Origin: Bacillus sp. CH140a_4T
GTDB lineage: Bacteria; Bacillota; Bacilli; Bacillales; Bacillaceae_G
Assembly: GCF_008923725.1 (NCBI RefSeq)
Contig: NZ_WBPF01000005.1
Location: forward strand, 852,293 to 916,292
Length of the DNA stretch: 64,000 bases
Direction of reading: 5' to 3'
The notes below the pieces were generated by a model. It saw only the letters and a program-made list of their open reading frames with translations. It searched no databases and was not told the DNA's origin. Numbering within the stretch: the stretch's first letter is position 1; each line of letters starts with the position of its first letter. This document shows, piece by piece, positions 25,701 through 34,998 of the stretch. The position numbers were made by a program, and so were the translations under genes.

Positions 25701-28700
25701 TAAATGTAACGTCTGCATCATTTAATATGACTTCATTATCTGGAATTTCTGTAATCATCACTCGGAACGTTACCTCAATACTTCCACCATCCATTAATAA
25801 TGGAGTAACTGTAAATCCTATTTCTGGATTTAAACCGAGTTGCTGTACCCCCCCTATCGTTACACTATCTTCTTCAAATGTTGTTCCTTCTGGTATGACA
25901 TCTTGGAAAAATACATCTGTAACAGGTATAATTCCTACGTTTGAAATTAGCACAGTATACGTTAATACATCCCCAACCGCTCCAGTAGCAACATCTACTG
26001 TTTTGATTGCTGTTACTTCACCAGGAGGAGGTAACGGTATCGTCACTACTGTCGTATTACTTGAATTGGTCGTTGTTACAGGGGGCTGTAAAGGATTTAA
26101 TAAAAAAGTGGCTGTAGCAGATGCCGTGTTTAGTACGGCTCCGCGCGTGGATGGTGCAACTACTGTTACTTGGAACGTTACAGTCAATGATGTTCCAGCA
26201 GCGATATTAGGAAGCGTAAAACCTATATTTGGATCAAATCCAGGTTGAGACGCTCCATTTATCGTTACACTATTTGCGACAAATGTTGTTTCTGGAGCAA
26301 TTGGGTCAATGAAAGAAACATTCGTTGCTGTTACTGTGCCGTTATTTCGAATGACAACAGAATACGTGTAAGTTTCTCCAAGTGCTGCTTGTTGTACAGA
26401 TGAAGTTTTTTGTATATTTAGCTGTGCTGTGTTTACTTGCGTCACTACAAAATTACTATTTGTTACAGTCGTTATTGGAGGGTTTGCTGGATTTATAAGA
26501 AAACTTGCAGTAACGTTCGATTGGTTTCTAACATTTCCACCGCTCGGAACACTCGTCACTGTAACTTGAAACGTAATCGTAGCCGTTTGCCCGACCGGAA
26601 TATTTGGTACTGGGAAACCTGCCATAGGATCCGCGCCTTGCTGTACGACTCCGTTTATTGTCACACTATTTGCTACAAACGCAGTACCAGACGGAATTGG
26701 ATCTTGAAAAATAATATTCGTTGCAGGAACAGTTCCTGTATTTTGAATAAGAATCGTATACGTTAACGTATCTCCTACTCCTGCTTGCGTTGTATTTACA
26801 CTCTTCATTACATTAAGTGATCCTACATTCACTCGCGTCACAACAATATTACTAATCGTTACAATTGTAATTGGCGGCTGGAGAGGACTTACTTGGAAAT
26901 CAGCAGTTACATTCGCATTATTCGGAAGAACTCTATTTGATGGTACACTTGTAATTGTTACTTGAAAAATAACTGTTACCATCCCTCCTACTGGAATATT
27001 AGCAAGCGGAAATCCAGTTGTTGGGTTTAAACCTGGTTGTGGCGTTCCATTTATTGTTACACTATTTGCTACAAACGTCGTTCCCGATGGAATTGGATCA
27101 AGGAATGATACATTTGTTGCTGCTACTGTTCCACTATTTTGTATACGAACTGTATACGTTAACGTATCTCCTACTCCTGCTTCAGTAGCGCTTACACTCT
27201 TCCTTACATTTAACCCTGAAGAATTCACCACTGTCATAACAGTATTACTTGGCACCGTTACAGTAATTGGTGGCTCTGTTGGATTTACAAGAAAATCACC
27301 AGTAACATTCGCGTTATTTATAACATTATTTCCTTGAGGAATTTCATCAATTAACACTTCAAACGTAACAATTGCACTCGCGCCAGTAGGCAAATTATTT
27401 AATGGGAATCCAAGTTCTGGATTTGCACCTTCTTGTAAAACACCATTAACAAATACACTGTTTTCAATAAATAATGTCCCTTGTGGAATTGAATCTTGGA
27501 AAAATACATTTGTAGCTGGTACACTACCTGCATTTATGATTTCAATTGTATATACTAAAACATCCCCTACAGTTGCAACATCCGTATTCACTGATTTCAC
27601 AACTTCAAAGTTCCCTGATTGTACAGTTGTATTCACAATGTTACTCGGAACATTGATTGTTACTGGTGGTTCACTCGGATTCACTTGAAAATTTGCTGTT
27701 ACATTTGCTTGATTTAAAATATCTTCATTTTCTGGATCCTGTACAATTAATACGTCAAATGTGACTACAACTGTTTGAGCCGCAGGAATATTCGGAAGAG
27801 AAAATCCTGAGTTCGGATTTAGTCCATTTTGCGATATGCCATTAATTGTTACAGAATTTGCAACGAAAGAAACCGCTGAAGAAATGGTGTCTTGGAAAAA
27901 CACGTTTGTTAACGGCACGTTTCCTGTATTTTGAACGGCAATGGTATATGTTAAAGTGTCCCCTACTGCCGCTTGTGTTGTATTCACTTCTTTTATTACA
28001 TTTAAACCACCTGTATTCACTTGTGTCACAACTGTATTCGTTTGTCTATTAATCGTCACTGGTGGTTGATTCGGAATAACGACGAAATTAGCAGATACAT
28101 TTCCGCGATTCGCAATCGTACCTCCTGATGGCGTAGATGTCACTCGGACTTGAAAACGCACTGTCCTACTTCCACCTGAAGAAATATTTGCTACCGTAAA
28201 CCCAGTCGAAGGATTTGCTCCTGGTTGTGAAACCCCATCTACAGTTACACTATTCGCTATAAAAGTCGTTCCAATTGGGATTGGATCTTGAAAAATAACA
28301 TTCGTCGCAAGTACATTTCCTGTATTTTCAATTGTAACAGTGTACGTAAGAACGTCATTCACTGTAGCAAAAGCTCTATCCACTGTTTTTCTCGTTCTTA
28401 TATCAGCTATATTAATAGTAGTAACTACAGTATTACTTGTCGTTTGCCCTGAAACCGGTTGTTGACCAGGTACTGGAGTAAAGTTAAATGTTGCACTCGC
28501 ACGGTTCGGAATTGGATTGACAAGAGGATTAGATGTTACTCGAACTTGAAAACGCACTACAGTCGTTTGCGAAGCATTAATACTTCCTAGATTAATACTA
28601 CTTGCTGGATTTGCTCCTGGACGTGCTACCCCATTTACCGTAACACTATTTGGAACAAATGTTGTTCCAGCAGGTATACTATCAACAAAAATCACATTGT

Positions 28701-30219
28701 TTGCAGTGACATTTCCATTATTCGTCACATTAACCGTGTACGTTAATACATCATTAAGTGTTGCCGTCTGTAAATCTACAGATTTTTGCATACTTATAGT
28801 TGCTTGATTCACTGTCGTTTGTACTGTATTTGAAGAAGACATACTTGCAATTGGTGGACTACCGACGAAAGGACGGAATTGATATGACACCATTGCGCGA
28901 TTTGGAATAGGATTTGGGTTCGGAAACGATGTTATTCGCACTTGAAATGTAACAATTCTTTGCGTGTTATTTGGGATTGTGCCTAAATTAATTCCATTAG
29001 CAGGGTTCGCATTCGGCTGTGTTACTCCACCCACTGTTACACTACCTGTAACAAACGTCGTTCCGTTCGGAATACTGTCTTGTAATATAACATTTTCTGC
29101 ACTTCCTGTACCTGTATTAGGAACTGTAATTGTGTAGGTAAGAATATCTCCAACTCCTGCAACTGTTCTATTGACCGATTTAACAGGATTAATAATTGGA
29201 CCCGTTGCATCAATTTGGACCCCAAAACCAGCTGCAGCATATCCATCTCCATTAGTAACGAATCGAACCGTTGCTGACGTTTGATTATTTACTAATGATG
29301 CAGAGGCATTTACATTTGTAATATCCCACCCTTGTCTTCGGACAGCCAAAGCTATCCCTAACGGCTGATTCAAATCTCCAAACGTTCCAGTTGTATCTAA
29401 CTCTCCAATATCGTTACAAATTTGTGATTGAAAGAAATTATTTGCAGGGTTTCTCGGGCCTGATAATGCAACTGTAGCATTTGCATTCGGTCCGAAGCGA
29501 AGTTGGTCTCCAACGATGTTAGAATCACCTTCTTGAGCAGTTACGAGCACTCGTCCTGTTACAGCTCCTGTAGCTGGAGTAGCAAATCCTGAAATAGTAG
29601 CATCAACTGGTGGTGATGAAGCATCGATAATTTCTTGACCTGCATAAACTGATAAATTCCGAAGTGGCAAACTGGCATTTTGATAAACAACCTCAAGCGT
29701 CCAACCAGCCGAACGACTGATAGTTGGATCAGATGAAGTTCTTGCAGCTGGCACAGCACCCGTTGTATATGCGCCTGCCCCACCTGCACTAACAAGATTC
29801 GTTACATTGGCAGAGCGAGCATAATAAAACTGATTTCCTACTGAACCTTGTTGCGCGGTAGCAGGATCTGGCGTAACAGAAAACGTCCCTGCTGGCGTTG
29901 TAAATGTAATGTTATCATTTAAAAATGGTAACACATCTTCCGTATCAGTCCGGAAAGTACCAGCCCAAACTAATTCTGCATATAACACACTGCTTCCCGC
30001 TGGAAGATTTAAAATTGCACTTGAAGAATTCAATTGCCACTCATCTGTTGTCCCTGCTGGGAATCCTGGTACTTGCAACGTTGTATTTACTGTCGTAAAC
30101 ACTGCAAGTGTACCAAAAATATTACCTGGTGCAGGTGATGTAGGGCTAAGTCCCAGCGTATTCCCAGTGAACGTGACGGCACCAGGTACTGTTGTCGTAA
30201 AACGATTTATAAAAGGCAC
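22747..30219 (-). CDS. Giant DUF11 repeat protein, 2,490 residues, no signal peptide
   Basis: The N-terminal domain (about 370 residues, opening M-P-F-I-N-R-F-T-T-T-V-P-G-A) is followed by 16 tandem DUF11-type Ig-like repeats of about 130 residues. Each runs G-D-x-L-T-Y-T-V ... N-V-x-F-x-D ... T-F-V-x-N-S-V-T-I-N-G-V and ends in S-N-T-V-x-T. The tail is Cys/His-rich (C-E-T-N-F-N-C ... C-S-P-C-N-H-L-H-E-H-K-K). No signal peptide, transmembrane helix or LPXTG is seen. The GTG start at 30219 has only a weak RBS. DUF11 proteins are usually surface adhesins or wall stalks. Here leaderless mother-cell production and spore-surface assembly is a guess; a near sigma-K pattern (AC-17-CATTTTATA, one mismatch) precedes it. 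Confidence 0.88.
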   Translation of the reverse strand: MPFINRFTTTVPGAVTFTGNTLGLSPTSPAPGNIFGTLAVFTTVNTTLQVPGFPAGTTDEWQLNSSSAILNLPAGSSVLYAELVWAGTFRTDTEDVLPFLNDNITFTTPAGTFSVTPDPATAQQGSVGNQFYYARSANVTNLVSAGGAGAYTTGAVPAARTSSDPTISRSAGWTLEVVYQNASLPLRNLSVYAGQEIIDASSPPVDATISGFATPATGAVTGRVLVTAQEGDSNIVGDQLRFGPNANATVALSGPRNPANNFFQSQICNDIGELDTTGTFGDLNQPLGIALAVRRQGWDITNVNASASLVNNQTSATVRFVTNGDGYAAAGFGVQIDATGPIINPVKSVNRTVAGVGDILTYTITVPNTGTGSAENVILQDSIPNGTTFVTGSVTVGGVTQPNANPANGINLGTIPNNTQRIVTFQVRITSFPNPNPIPNRAMVSYQFRPFVGSPPIASMSSSNTVQTTVNQATISMQKSVDLQTATLNDVLTYTVNVTNNGNVTANNVIFVDSIPAGTTFVPNSVTVNGVARPGANPASSINLGSINASQTTVVRFQVRVTSNPLVNPIPNRASATFNFTPVPGQQPVSGQTTSNTVVTTINIADIRTRKTVDRAFATVNDVLTYTVTIENTGNVLATNVIFQDPIPIGTTFIANSVTVDGVSQPGANPSTGFTVANISSGGSRTVRFQVRVTSTPSGGTIANRGNVSANFVVIPNQPPVTINRQTNTVVTQVNTGGLNVIKEVNTTQAAVGDTLTYTIAVQNTGNVPLTNVFFQDTISSAVSFVANSVTINGISQNGLNPNSGFSLPNIPAAQTVVVTFDVLIVQDPENEDILNQANVTANFQVNPSEPPVTINVPSNIVNTTVQSGNFEVVKSVNTDVATVGDVLVYTIEIINAGSVPATNVFFQDSIPQGTLFIENSVFVNGVLQEGANPELGFPLNNLPTGASAIVTFEVLIDEIPQGNNVINNANVTGDFLVNPTEPPITVTVPSNTVMTVVNSSGLNVRKSVSATEAGVGDTLTYTVRIQNSGTVAATNVSFLDPIPSGTTFVANSVTINGTPQPGLNPTTGFPLANIPVGGMVTVIFQVTITSVPSNRVLPNNANVTADFQVSPLQPPITIVTISNIVVTRVNVGSLNVMKSVNTTQAGVGDTLTYTILIQNTGTVPATNIIFQDPIPSGTAFVANSVTINGVVQQGADPMAGFPVPNIPVGQTATITFQVTVTSVPSGGNVRNQSNVTASFLINPANPPITTVTNSNFVVTQVNTAQLNIQKTSSVQQAALGETYTYSVVIRNNGTVTATNVSFIDPIAPETTFVANSVTINGASQPGFDPNIGFTLPNIAAGTSLTVTFQVTVVAPSTRGAVLNTASATATFLLNPLQPPVTTTNSSNTTVVTIPLPPPGEVTAIKTVDVATGAVGDVLTYTVLISNVGIIPVTDVFFQDVIPEGTTFEEDSVTIGGVQQLGLNPEIGFTVTPLLMDGGSIEVTFRVMITEIPDNEVILNDADVTFTSQPNPQEPPITETILTNLVVTTINIASIFPLKLVDKEVATVGEILTYDVLIFNFGTVPATNVEFIDTTSVGVAFVPGSVSINGVPAPGLDPFIGFTVPDIPVDDFVLVTYQEVVTSIPEGGTVVNFVDVTATFPVSETEPPITETTTSNTTLTKINEPGLNVLKSVSQPVVAVGDTITYTTVVQNTGTVVATNVQYSDVLPSSITFVPDSVTIDSVLQPGFNPNNGFPLPDINPGESVEVTFQVTVVSVPSNGTIANTANVTGSFVLIPGEPPVIVNQPSNTTLTTVNRGQFNVIKQVNRVATLVGDVLTYTVQITNTGTVTANDVQFIDTISAGASFISNSVTINGALQPNLNPITGFGVGDIPVGETVIVTFQATVINIPSSGTITNVANITGSFVLVPGEPPVVVTEPSNTTITRINRGRFSVIKSVNKAATRLGDTLTYSVQVTNTGTVTATNVQFIDVPSPSLEFVPGSVQINGIPQVGLDPFVGFSLPDLAVGDSILITFEVNVIAIPPSSSIMNTARVTGDFELIPGEPPFTITNSSNTTVTPVNRGSLDMLKEVDHPIVGVGETVTYTVRILNTGTADAMNVQFIDVLSQEAEFVPNSVTINGVPQPGLNPQAGFTIPNIPVGETALVTYESTITSFPDGGTVMNVAGALAEYILVPGEPPVTVMDTSNTVIVTVNTAILFVAKGANFEVAMVGDVITYGIAVINDSTVPVTNIVLTDIIDPNTLFINGTVTVNDVPFPFANPNTGISLGDFQPNDAAIINFQVVITGGQINNLVTNTATASGFATVNPNEPPVVVEGDSNTVVIPFIPQNVSTTVVKTADHQTATIGDVITFTTVITNTGDTVLQNIRFQDMLDSSVQFVLGSVTVDNTLVSNVNPVSGFLIESLNPGEARTVSFQVVVQSAPSGSGNYINQASIRFEHQVGTVLPPVTQIIESNIVVIPFVPTIEQICETNFNCLDKIPFPCSPCNHLHEHKK

Positions 30220-30335
30220 ACAATCATCTCATTTCAATTATAGTAAAAAGTGCTCTATACTATAAAATGTAGACAAACTATGCAATGTACTTTGTCCAAC
30301 AAAATTCCGCACATACGAGAGGAGCTTACTACACT

Positions 30336-31085
30336 ATGCGCTATGTTATCGTAACAGGAACTTCACAAGGTTTAGGTGAGGCAATCGCCGCGCAATTGTT
30401 AGAAGAAAACACGAGTATCATCTCTATTTCTAGAAGAGAAAATAAAGAGCTTACGAAACTCGCAGAACAATATAACAGCAATTGTGTTTTCCACTCCTTA
30501 GATCTTCAAGATGTACATAATTTAGAAACGAACTTTAACAAAATCCTTTCATCTATTCAAGAAGATACTGTATCATCTATTCATTTAATTAATAATGCAG
30601 GTACACTTGCACCGATGAAACCAATTGAAAAAGCCGAAAGCGAACAATTCATTACGAACGTTCAAATTAACTTACTTGCACCGATGATTCTTACCTCCAC
30701 TTTCATGAAACATACGAAAGACTGGAAAGTAGATAAACGTGTTATAAACATTTCATCTGGTGCAGGGAAAAATCCTTATTTCGGCTGGGGCGCTTATTGT
30801 ACAACGAAAGCTGGTGTAAATATGTTTACACAGTGCGTAGCAACCGAAGAAGCAGAAAAAGAATATCCAGTAAAAATCGTCTCTTTTGCACCTGGTGTTG
30901 TTGACACAAGTATGCAAGTACAAATTCGTGAAACAAATAAAGAAGACTTCATAAATTTAGACCGCTTCATCGCACTAAAAGAAGAAGGAAAACTACTGTC
31001 ACCCGAATACGTTGCAAAAGCAATTCGTAACTTACTAGAAACTGAGAATTTCCCGCAAGGTGAAGTCATTCGAATTGATGAATAA
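30336..31085 (+). CDS. yueD: (S)-benzoin-forming benzil reductase, short-chain dehydrogenase
   Basis: 249 residues, the length of B. cereus YueD. The NADP-binding motif is T-G-T-S-Q-G-L-G at 7-14, the second motif is N-N-A-G near 90, and the catalytic residues are N-x-S-S-G-A ... Y-C-T-T-K. The enzyme reduces benzil to (S)-benzoin in vitro; the physiological diketone is unknown. The ATG at 30336 follows GAGAGGAGC by 10 nt. The gene is divergent from the DUF11 gene. Confidence 0.93.
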   Translation: MRYVIVTGTSQGLGEAIAAQLLEENTSIISISRRENKELTKLAEQYNSNCVFHSLDLQDVHNLETNFNKILSSIQEDTVSSIHLINNAGTLAPMKPIEKAESEQFITNVQINLLAPMILTSTFMKHTKDWKVDKRVINISSGAGKNPYFGWGAYCTTKAGVNMFTQCVATEEAEKEYPVKIVSFAPGVVDTSMQVQIRETNKEDFINLDRFIALKEEGKLLSPEYVAKAIRNLLETENFPQGEVIRIDE

Positions 31086-31086
31086 T

Positions 31087-31117
31087 AAAAGGCACGCTCT
31101 AATAGCGTGCCTTTTTA
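31087..31117 (+). terminator. Terminator after yueD
   Basis: AAAAGGCACGCT / AGCGTGCCTTTTT stem with a 5-nt loop; also readable on the minus strand. Confidence 0.92.
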
Positions 31118-31152
31118 TTAAGTATTGGCGATTAATTCATTAAATCCCTCTT

Positions 31153-32661
31153 TTACGATTCAATAATATTCGAAGCTAACGTATTCAAATCATTTTCCGC
31201 TTGTAAAATTCTCTGTTTTTCCTTTTCAAATACCTCTTCTTCTTTCTGAAATGACTCTGTTCGATTTTTAATCATGCGCTCCATTTCTTTTTTACTCGGT
31301 CCACCGTATACATTTCTTTTTTGAATAAATGCTTCTGGCGATATTATTTCTTCCCACTCTTTTTCTAATAAATGTATTTCAAATTTTTCTTGTAAGTATA
31401 TATTTACATCTTTTAAATGTAATTCATGTAGCTCCTTTTGTTGCTCCAATGACATATTTGCAATAACACTTGCTGCATGATGCGCATGCCGAAATGGAAT
31501 GTCATAATTTTTTGTTAAAATATCTGCGAAATCAGTTATCGTAATTGCATGTTTATAAGAACGACTTTTCAACGTTTCTTCTTCTACTTTCATCGTTCGA
31601 ATGACTGCATTCATAATACAAAAAACACGAATGGTCTTTTCAATTCCTTTATATAAATACGGCTGCAAATCATCTTCTGTATCGACAATATCACCAAATG
31701 GTGTATTATGAATCATTTGAAATACTGTAAATGCTTCTCCTAAAGCGCTACTCGTAATCGCACGGGCATGTTCAATGGAAACTGGATTTCGCTTTTGCGG
31801 CATAATGCTACTTATTTGTACATATGGCTTTGCAACAGTAATACCATCATATTCTTTCGTCGCTAATAATAAAAAGTCATGAATCCATCTACTCGTATTC
31901 GTCATAATTACCATAAGTAACGAGCTAACTTCTAATAAATAATCCGCTCCAGCAACAGCATCATATGAGTTCTCAATTACATTTGTAAACCCAAGTAAAT
32001 TGGCAACTCTTTCTCGTTTAATTGGGAAACTTGTTGTGGAAAGAGCAGCGGCTCCCATTGGAGACTGATTTAACAGGTTGTACGTTCGTTTCATTCGCTC
32101 TAAATCTCTCTGCATCGTATCATAAATCGCTAACGTATAATGACCAAATGTTGTTGGCTGTGCTGGTTGTGTATGTGTATAAGCTGGCATAATCGTTTCC
32201 TTATGATCGGCAGCAAGTTGTAGTATACTTTCTTGCAACAACAAATGATGTTCCATTAATCGGAGTACATACCGCCTTAAACTCATGCGATACATCGTTA
32301 CACCCATATCATTTCTACTTCTACCAATATGCATATTACTTACAAAATCGCATTTCGCTTCTTGAGAAATTAAATGTTCCACTAAAAAAAAGAGATCTTC
32401 ATGCTGCTCTGTATATAGTAATTGATCTTTTGGAATTCCCTCTATCTTTTTTAGCGCATGCAATATAACTTTAGTTTCTTCCCTTTTCATTAAATTTTCT
32501 TCAGTCAGCATCACAATATGCGCTTTATGCACTTGAAACATATCTTTCAATAAGTAATTTCGCTGAAAATGAAATACATGTTGTAATACGCAATCTACGT
32601 ATGTTTTCCCAGGGAAATTAGCACCTTCAGTCTTTATAAACTCTTCTTTACTCTGTTTCAT
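31153..32661 (-). CDS. Argininosuccinate lyase-like enzyme (fumarase/aspartase superfamily)
   Basis: 502 residues, starting at the ATG at 32661 (GAGAGGGG upstream). The superfamily signature is S-S-I-M-P-Q-K-R-N-P-V near residue 283, with the conserved A-Y-T-H-T-Q-P-A-Q-P-T-T-F-G near 155 and H-I-G-R-S-R-N-D near 108. It differs from housekeeping ArgH: the usual D-E-D-I-H-x-A-I-E stretch is E-Q-H-E-D-L-F-F-L-V-E, and no argG or other arginine gene is nearby. So the substrate may not be argininosuccinate; it should still be a succinyl- or malate-type elimination yielding fumarate. Confidence 0.8.
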   Translation of the reverse strand: MKQSKEEFIKTEGANFPGKTYVDCVLQHVFHFQRNYLLKDMFQVHKAHIVMLTEENLMKREETKVILHALKKIEGIPKDQLLYTEQHEDLFFLVEHLISQEAKCDFVSNMHIGRSRNDMGVTMYRMSLRRYVLRLMEHHLLLQESILQLAADHKETIMPAYTHTQPAQPTTFGHYTLAIYDTMQRDLERMKRTYNLLNQSPMGAAALSTTSFPIKRERVANLLGFTNVIENSYDAVAGADYLLEVSSLLMVIMTNTSRWIHDFLLLATKEYDGITVAKPYVQISSIMPQKRNPVSIEHARAITSSALGEAFTVFQMIHNTPFGDIVDTEDDLQPYLYKGIEKTIRVFCIMNAVIRTMKVEEETLKSRSYKHAITITDFADILTKNYDIPFRHAHHAASVIANMSLEQQKELHELHLKDVNIYLQEKFEIHLLEKEWEEIISPEAFIQKRNVYGGPSKKEMERMIKNRTESFQKEEEVFEKEKQRILQAENDLNTLASNIIES

Positions 32662-32733
32662 CACCTTTTCCCCTCTCACCTAATTATTACTACCCATCAT
32701 ACCCAGTGATGGTGAAAAAGTGCTTGTACATAA

Positions 32734-32764
32734 AAATAAACTCGGTGCTCTCTGCACCGAGTTT
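32734..32764 (-). terminator. Terminator after the serine hydrolase
   Basis: AAACTCGGTGC / GCACCGAGTTT stem overlapping the stop codon at 32763, followed on the minus strand by ATTTTTAT. Confidence 0.85.
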
Positions 32765-33866
32765 ACTTAATAAAAGTCGCATCATACTTATCACTTTGCA
32801 ACACTTGGAAATGTAAGTTTGCTAAATGTTTTCGTATTTCTGCACTATCGTCCTCATTTAAATTATTTGCTAAGAACACTATTTCTGTACAGTTCCCACG
32901 TTTATCCATCGCATAAACTGCTTTTGTAACTGTCCATGGCGTATAACCATTCTTTTGCCCTGCATGTCTAAATGTTTTACGATATTTCTTAGCACTCATA
33001 TCTGTTTCAACGATATTCGCCCACACTTTTTCTTCAGCTTCTGTTAGGTTATGATTTGCCTTTTGAAGCAGTACCATATAATCGTTTGCAGAAGCTGCTG
33101 GTAATCGATCTGACCAAATTTTATCGTAACGTTCCTCTAAATAAAGAGGTATTTCCTTCTGTAATAATGGCCCCTTCTTTTTTAAGCGTTCATGAATAAT
33201 CATCGCATATTCACGATATTGCTCTTGAGACATTTCTTTTAACTTTTTCTCTATTTTATATTTCGGAACATGTAGTTCTTTATGCAAATATCCAGGGATG
33301 TATAAAGATGAAACAATCGGAAATAGCGGCTGATGTGCTGGAAGCGATAAACTTTGTAAGTTACGATTAATATTATCTAATCCTAATACTTCCATCAAAT
33401 ATTCAGCATTCGCATTCGAACTAAACTTAACCATTCCTTTTGCCACTTCTTCTAAAGAAACTGCACCTTCTGTTGTCTTGTCTGTCTTTTGTAAGTACCT
33501 TTGCCATCTATCTTGTGCACCGCCATCTGTATTCGGCACATAATAACGATTTATATCATTAATGGAAACGAAACTAGACGGATCAATTTTCCCTTCCGTA
33601 ACTTGTTTCGTATATTCAAGCGCCACAATTAACTTCATCGTACTAGCAACCGGCAATACAACATTTGGATTTACAGAATAAACAACTTTATCATTTCTCT
33701 TTACTAGAAGCGCACTATTTTTTTCATCTTTATGTTCTTCAATAAAGGATGCGATATACTGTGCATCCTCATTATTTGAACTCCACACTTTTTTCACTAA
33801 AAAATTACCCGATATTAGCAAAACGAAAATACCCACAATCACTGCGCATACTATAGTTTTTTTCAA
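32763..33866 (-). CDS. Membrane-anchored serine hydrolase of the beta-lactamase/PBP fold
   Basis: 367 residues with an N-terminal membrane anchor (about 5-25), so exported. The active-site S-T-M-K (S75-x-x-K78) and an S-S-N motif near 150 are present. The third K-[ST]-G box is not seen; the equivalent region reads H-A-G-Q-K-N-G-Y. The fold fits class A beta-lactamase-like and D,D-peptidase-like enzymes, and activity against beta-lactams is not implied. The start is a TTG at 33866 with GGAGAGG upstream. Single-gene unit. Confidence 0.8.
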   Translation of the reverse strand: MKKTIVCAVIVGIFVLLISGNFLVKKVWSSNNEDAQYIASFIEEHKDEKNSALLVKRNDKVVYSVNPNVVLPVASTMKLIVALEYTKQVTEGKIDPSSFVSINDINRYYVPNTDGGAQDRWQRYLQKTDKTTEGAVSLEEVAKGMVKFSSNANAEYLMEVLGLDNINRNLQSLSLPAHQPLFPIVSSLYIPGYLHKELHVPKYKIEKKLKEMSQEQYREYAMIIHERLKKKGPLLQKEIPLYLEERYDKIWSDRLPAASANDYMVLLQKANHNLTEAEEKVWANIVETDMSAKKYRKTFRHAGQKNGYTPWTVTKAVYAMDKRGNCTEIVFLANNLNEDDSAEIRKHLANLHFQVLQSDKYDATFIK

Positions 33867-33918
33867 GTAAAATTCCTCTCCTATTGTATAACTCTTCTCT
33901 ATCTACCTCTTACAAACA

Positions 33919-33962
33919 AAATAATGGAGATGATTATTTTAGTAATCATCTCCATTATTTTA
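33919..33962. terminator. Terminator after the nucleoside hydrolase
   Basis: AAAATAATGGAGATGATTA / TAATCATCTCCATTATTTT, 19-bp perfect arms and a 6-nt loop. Confidence 0.88.
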
Positions 33963-33983
33963 ACTTGTATTCTCCTATTATGT

Positions 33984-34916
33984 CTACGTCATAATTTTCA
34001 CGAAGTCTTCGAGAAATTTTTTATAATGTAATGACCAACCGATTCGCACCCAATTCTTTAAGGATTTCGCATCAGGTTGTGGACGGAAATCAGCAATACT
34101 TTCTCCCTTTGCAATCCCTACTGTATCTACATCGACACGACGGTATACATAATCCAAAATAGACGGATTCGCCGCAACCATCATTGTAACAACGTCGTGT
34201 ACTGGGCTACCTGTTATTTTTGGGTTTAACTTTTTATACGCTTTATAATAATACGTAAATATCGGTTCAATTAATTTATTAAAATTCGTTTTAGAGTGTT
34301 TCGTAATATGTTTCACCATTTCTGGCGTAATAATTGCTTCAGATGTTACGTTAAGTGGCACTAATGTCACATTCCTGGCATTTTGCATAACTAATTGTGA
34401 TGCAATCGGATCACCATGAAAATTCGCCTCTGCGACTGGTGTCACATTGCCAGGCATTAAAAAAGCACCACCCATTATATAATATTCTTTCACATACTTC
34501 ATCATCGGCTTTTCTAAAATAAATGCTGTCGCTAGTGTCGTTGACCTACCAGCATCAACAATAATTAATTCTCCTTTATACTTTTCAAGAATATCAAAAA
34601 ATGCACAAAAAGGTTTTATATTCGGTGAAAAAGCTTTTGGGGGCTTAATAGGTCCTAAGCCATCTGCACCATGAATCTCCGGATAAAACGTCACAAAATC
34701 ACCGGATAAAGGAATTTTCGCACCATTTATAACAGGTATATCTTCCCGTCCCGCCATTTGCAATAAATACGCCGCATTACTCGTTGCCTTTTCTTGCGTG
34801 ACATTCCCGTACCCAGTTACAACACCGACAATATCAATATCAGGATGCAACAATCCATACATAATTGCTAAAGAGTCATCAATTCCTGGGTCTCCCAAAA
34901 ATAACACTTTTTTCAT
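33984..34916 (-). CDS. Nucleoside hydrolase (IunH family)
   Basis: 310 residues. It has the metal motif G-D-P-G-I-D-D-S-L-A at residues 9-18; the first Asp of the usual D-x-D-P-G-x-D-D set is replaced by Leu (F-L-G-D-P-G-I-D-D), while the last two are kept. Other conserved blocks are E-A-N-F-H-G-D-P near 165 and S-P-V-H-D-V-V near 235. The family cleaves the N-glycosidic bond of nucleosides. The ATG at 34916 with GGAG 9 nt upstream is preferred. Confidence 0.87.
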   Translation of the reverse strand: MKKVLFLGDPGIDDSLAIMYGLLHPDIDIVGVVTGYGNVTQEKATSNAAYLLQMAGREDIPVINGAKIPLSGDFVTFYPEIHGADGLGPIKPPKAFSPNIKPFCAFFDILEKYKGELIIVDAGRSTTLATAFILEKPMMKYVKEYYIMGGAFLMPGNVTPVAEANFHGDPIASQLVMQNARNVTLVPLNVTSEAIITPEMVKHITKHSKTNFNKLIEPIFTYYYKAYKKLNPKITGSPVHDVVTMMVAANPSILDYVYRRVDVDTVGIAKGESIADFRPQPDAKSLKNWVRIGWSLHYKKFLEDFVKIMT

Positions 34917-34998
34917 CGACCTCAACTCCATCCCCTCAATTGTTATTAATTTATGAATAGCAATAGGTATACAGAATAAAAAAGAACAAATTTATACG

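Noticed and set aside
25373-26248. 291-codon open frame on the + strand inside the DUF11 gene, and other long antisense frames at 23582-25117
   Set aside because: They are mirror frames of the repeat units with recurrent Gly/Thr/Pro/Ser content, without RBS, and exist because the repeats have biased codon use.
22747-30219. CRISPR or tandem DNA repeat array
   Set aside because: The repeats are protein-level (about 390 bp, diverged) within one gene and lack short identical repeats with unique spacers.
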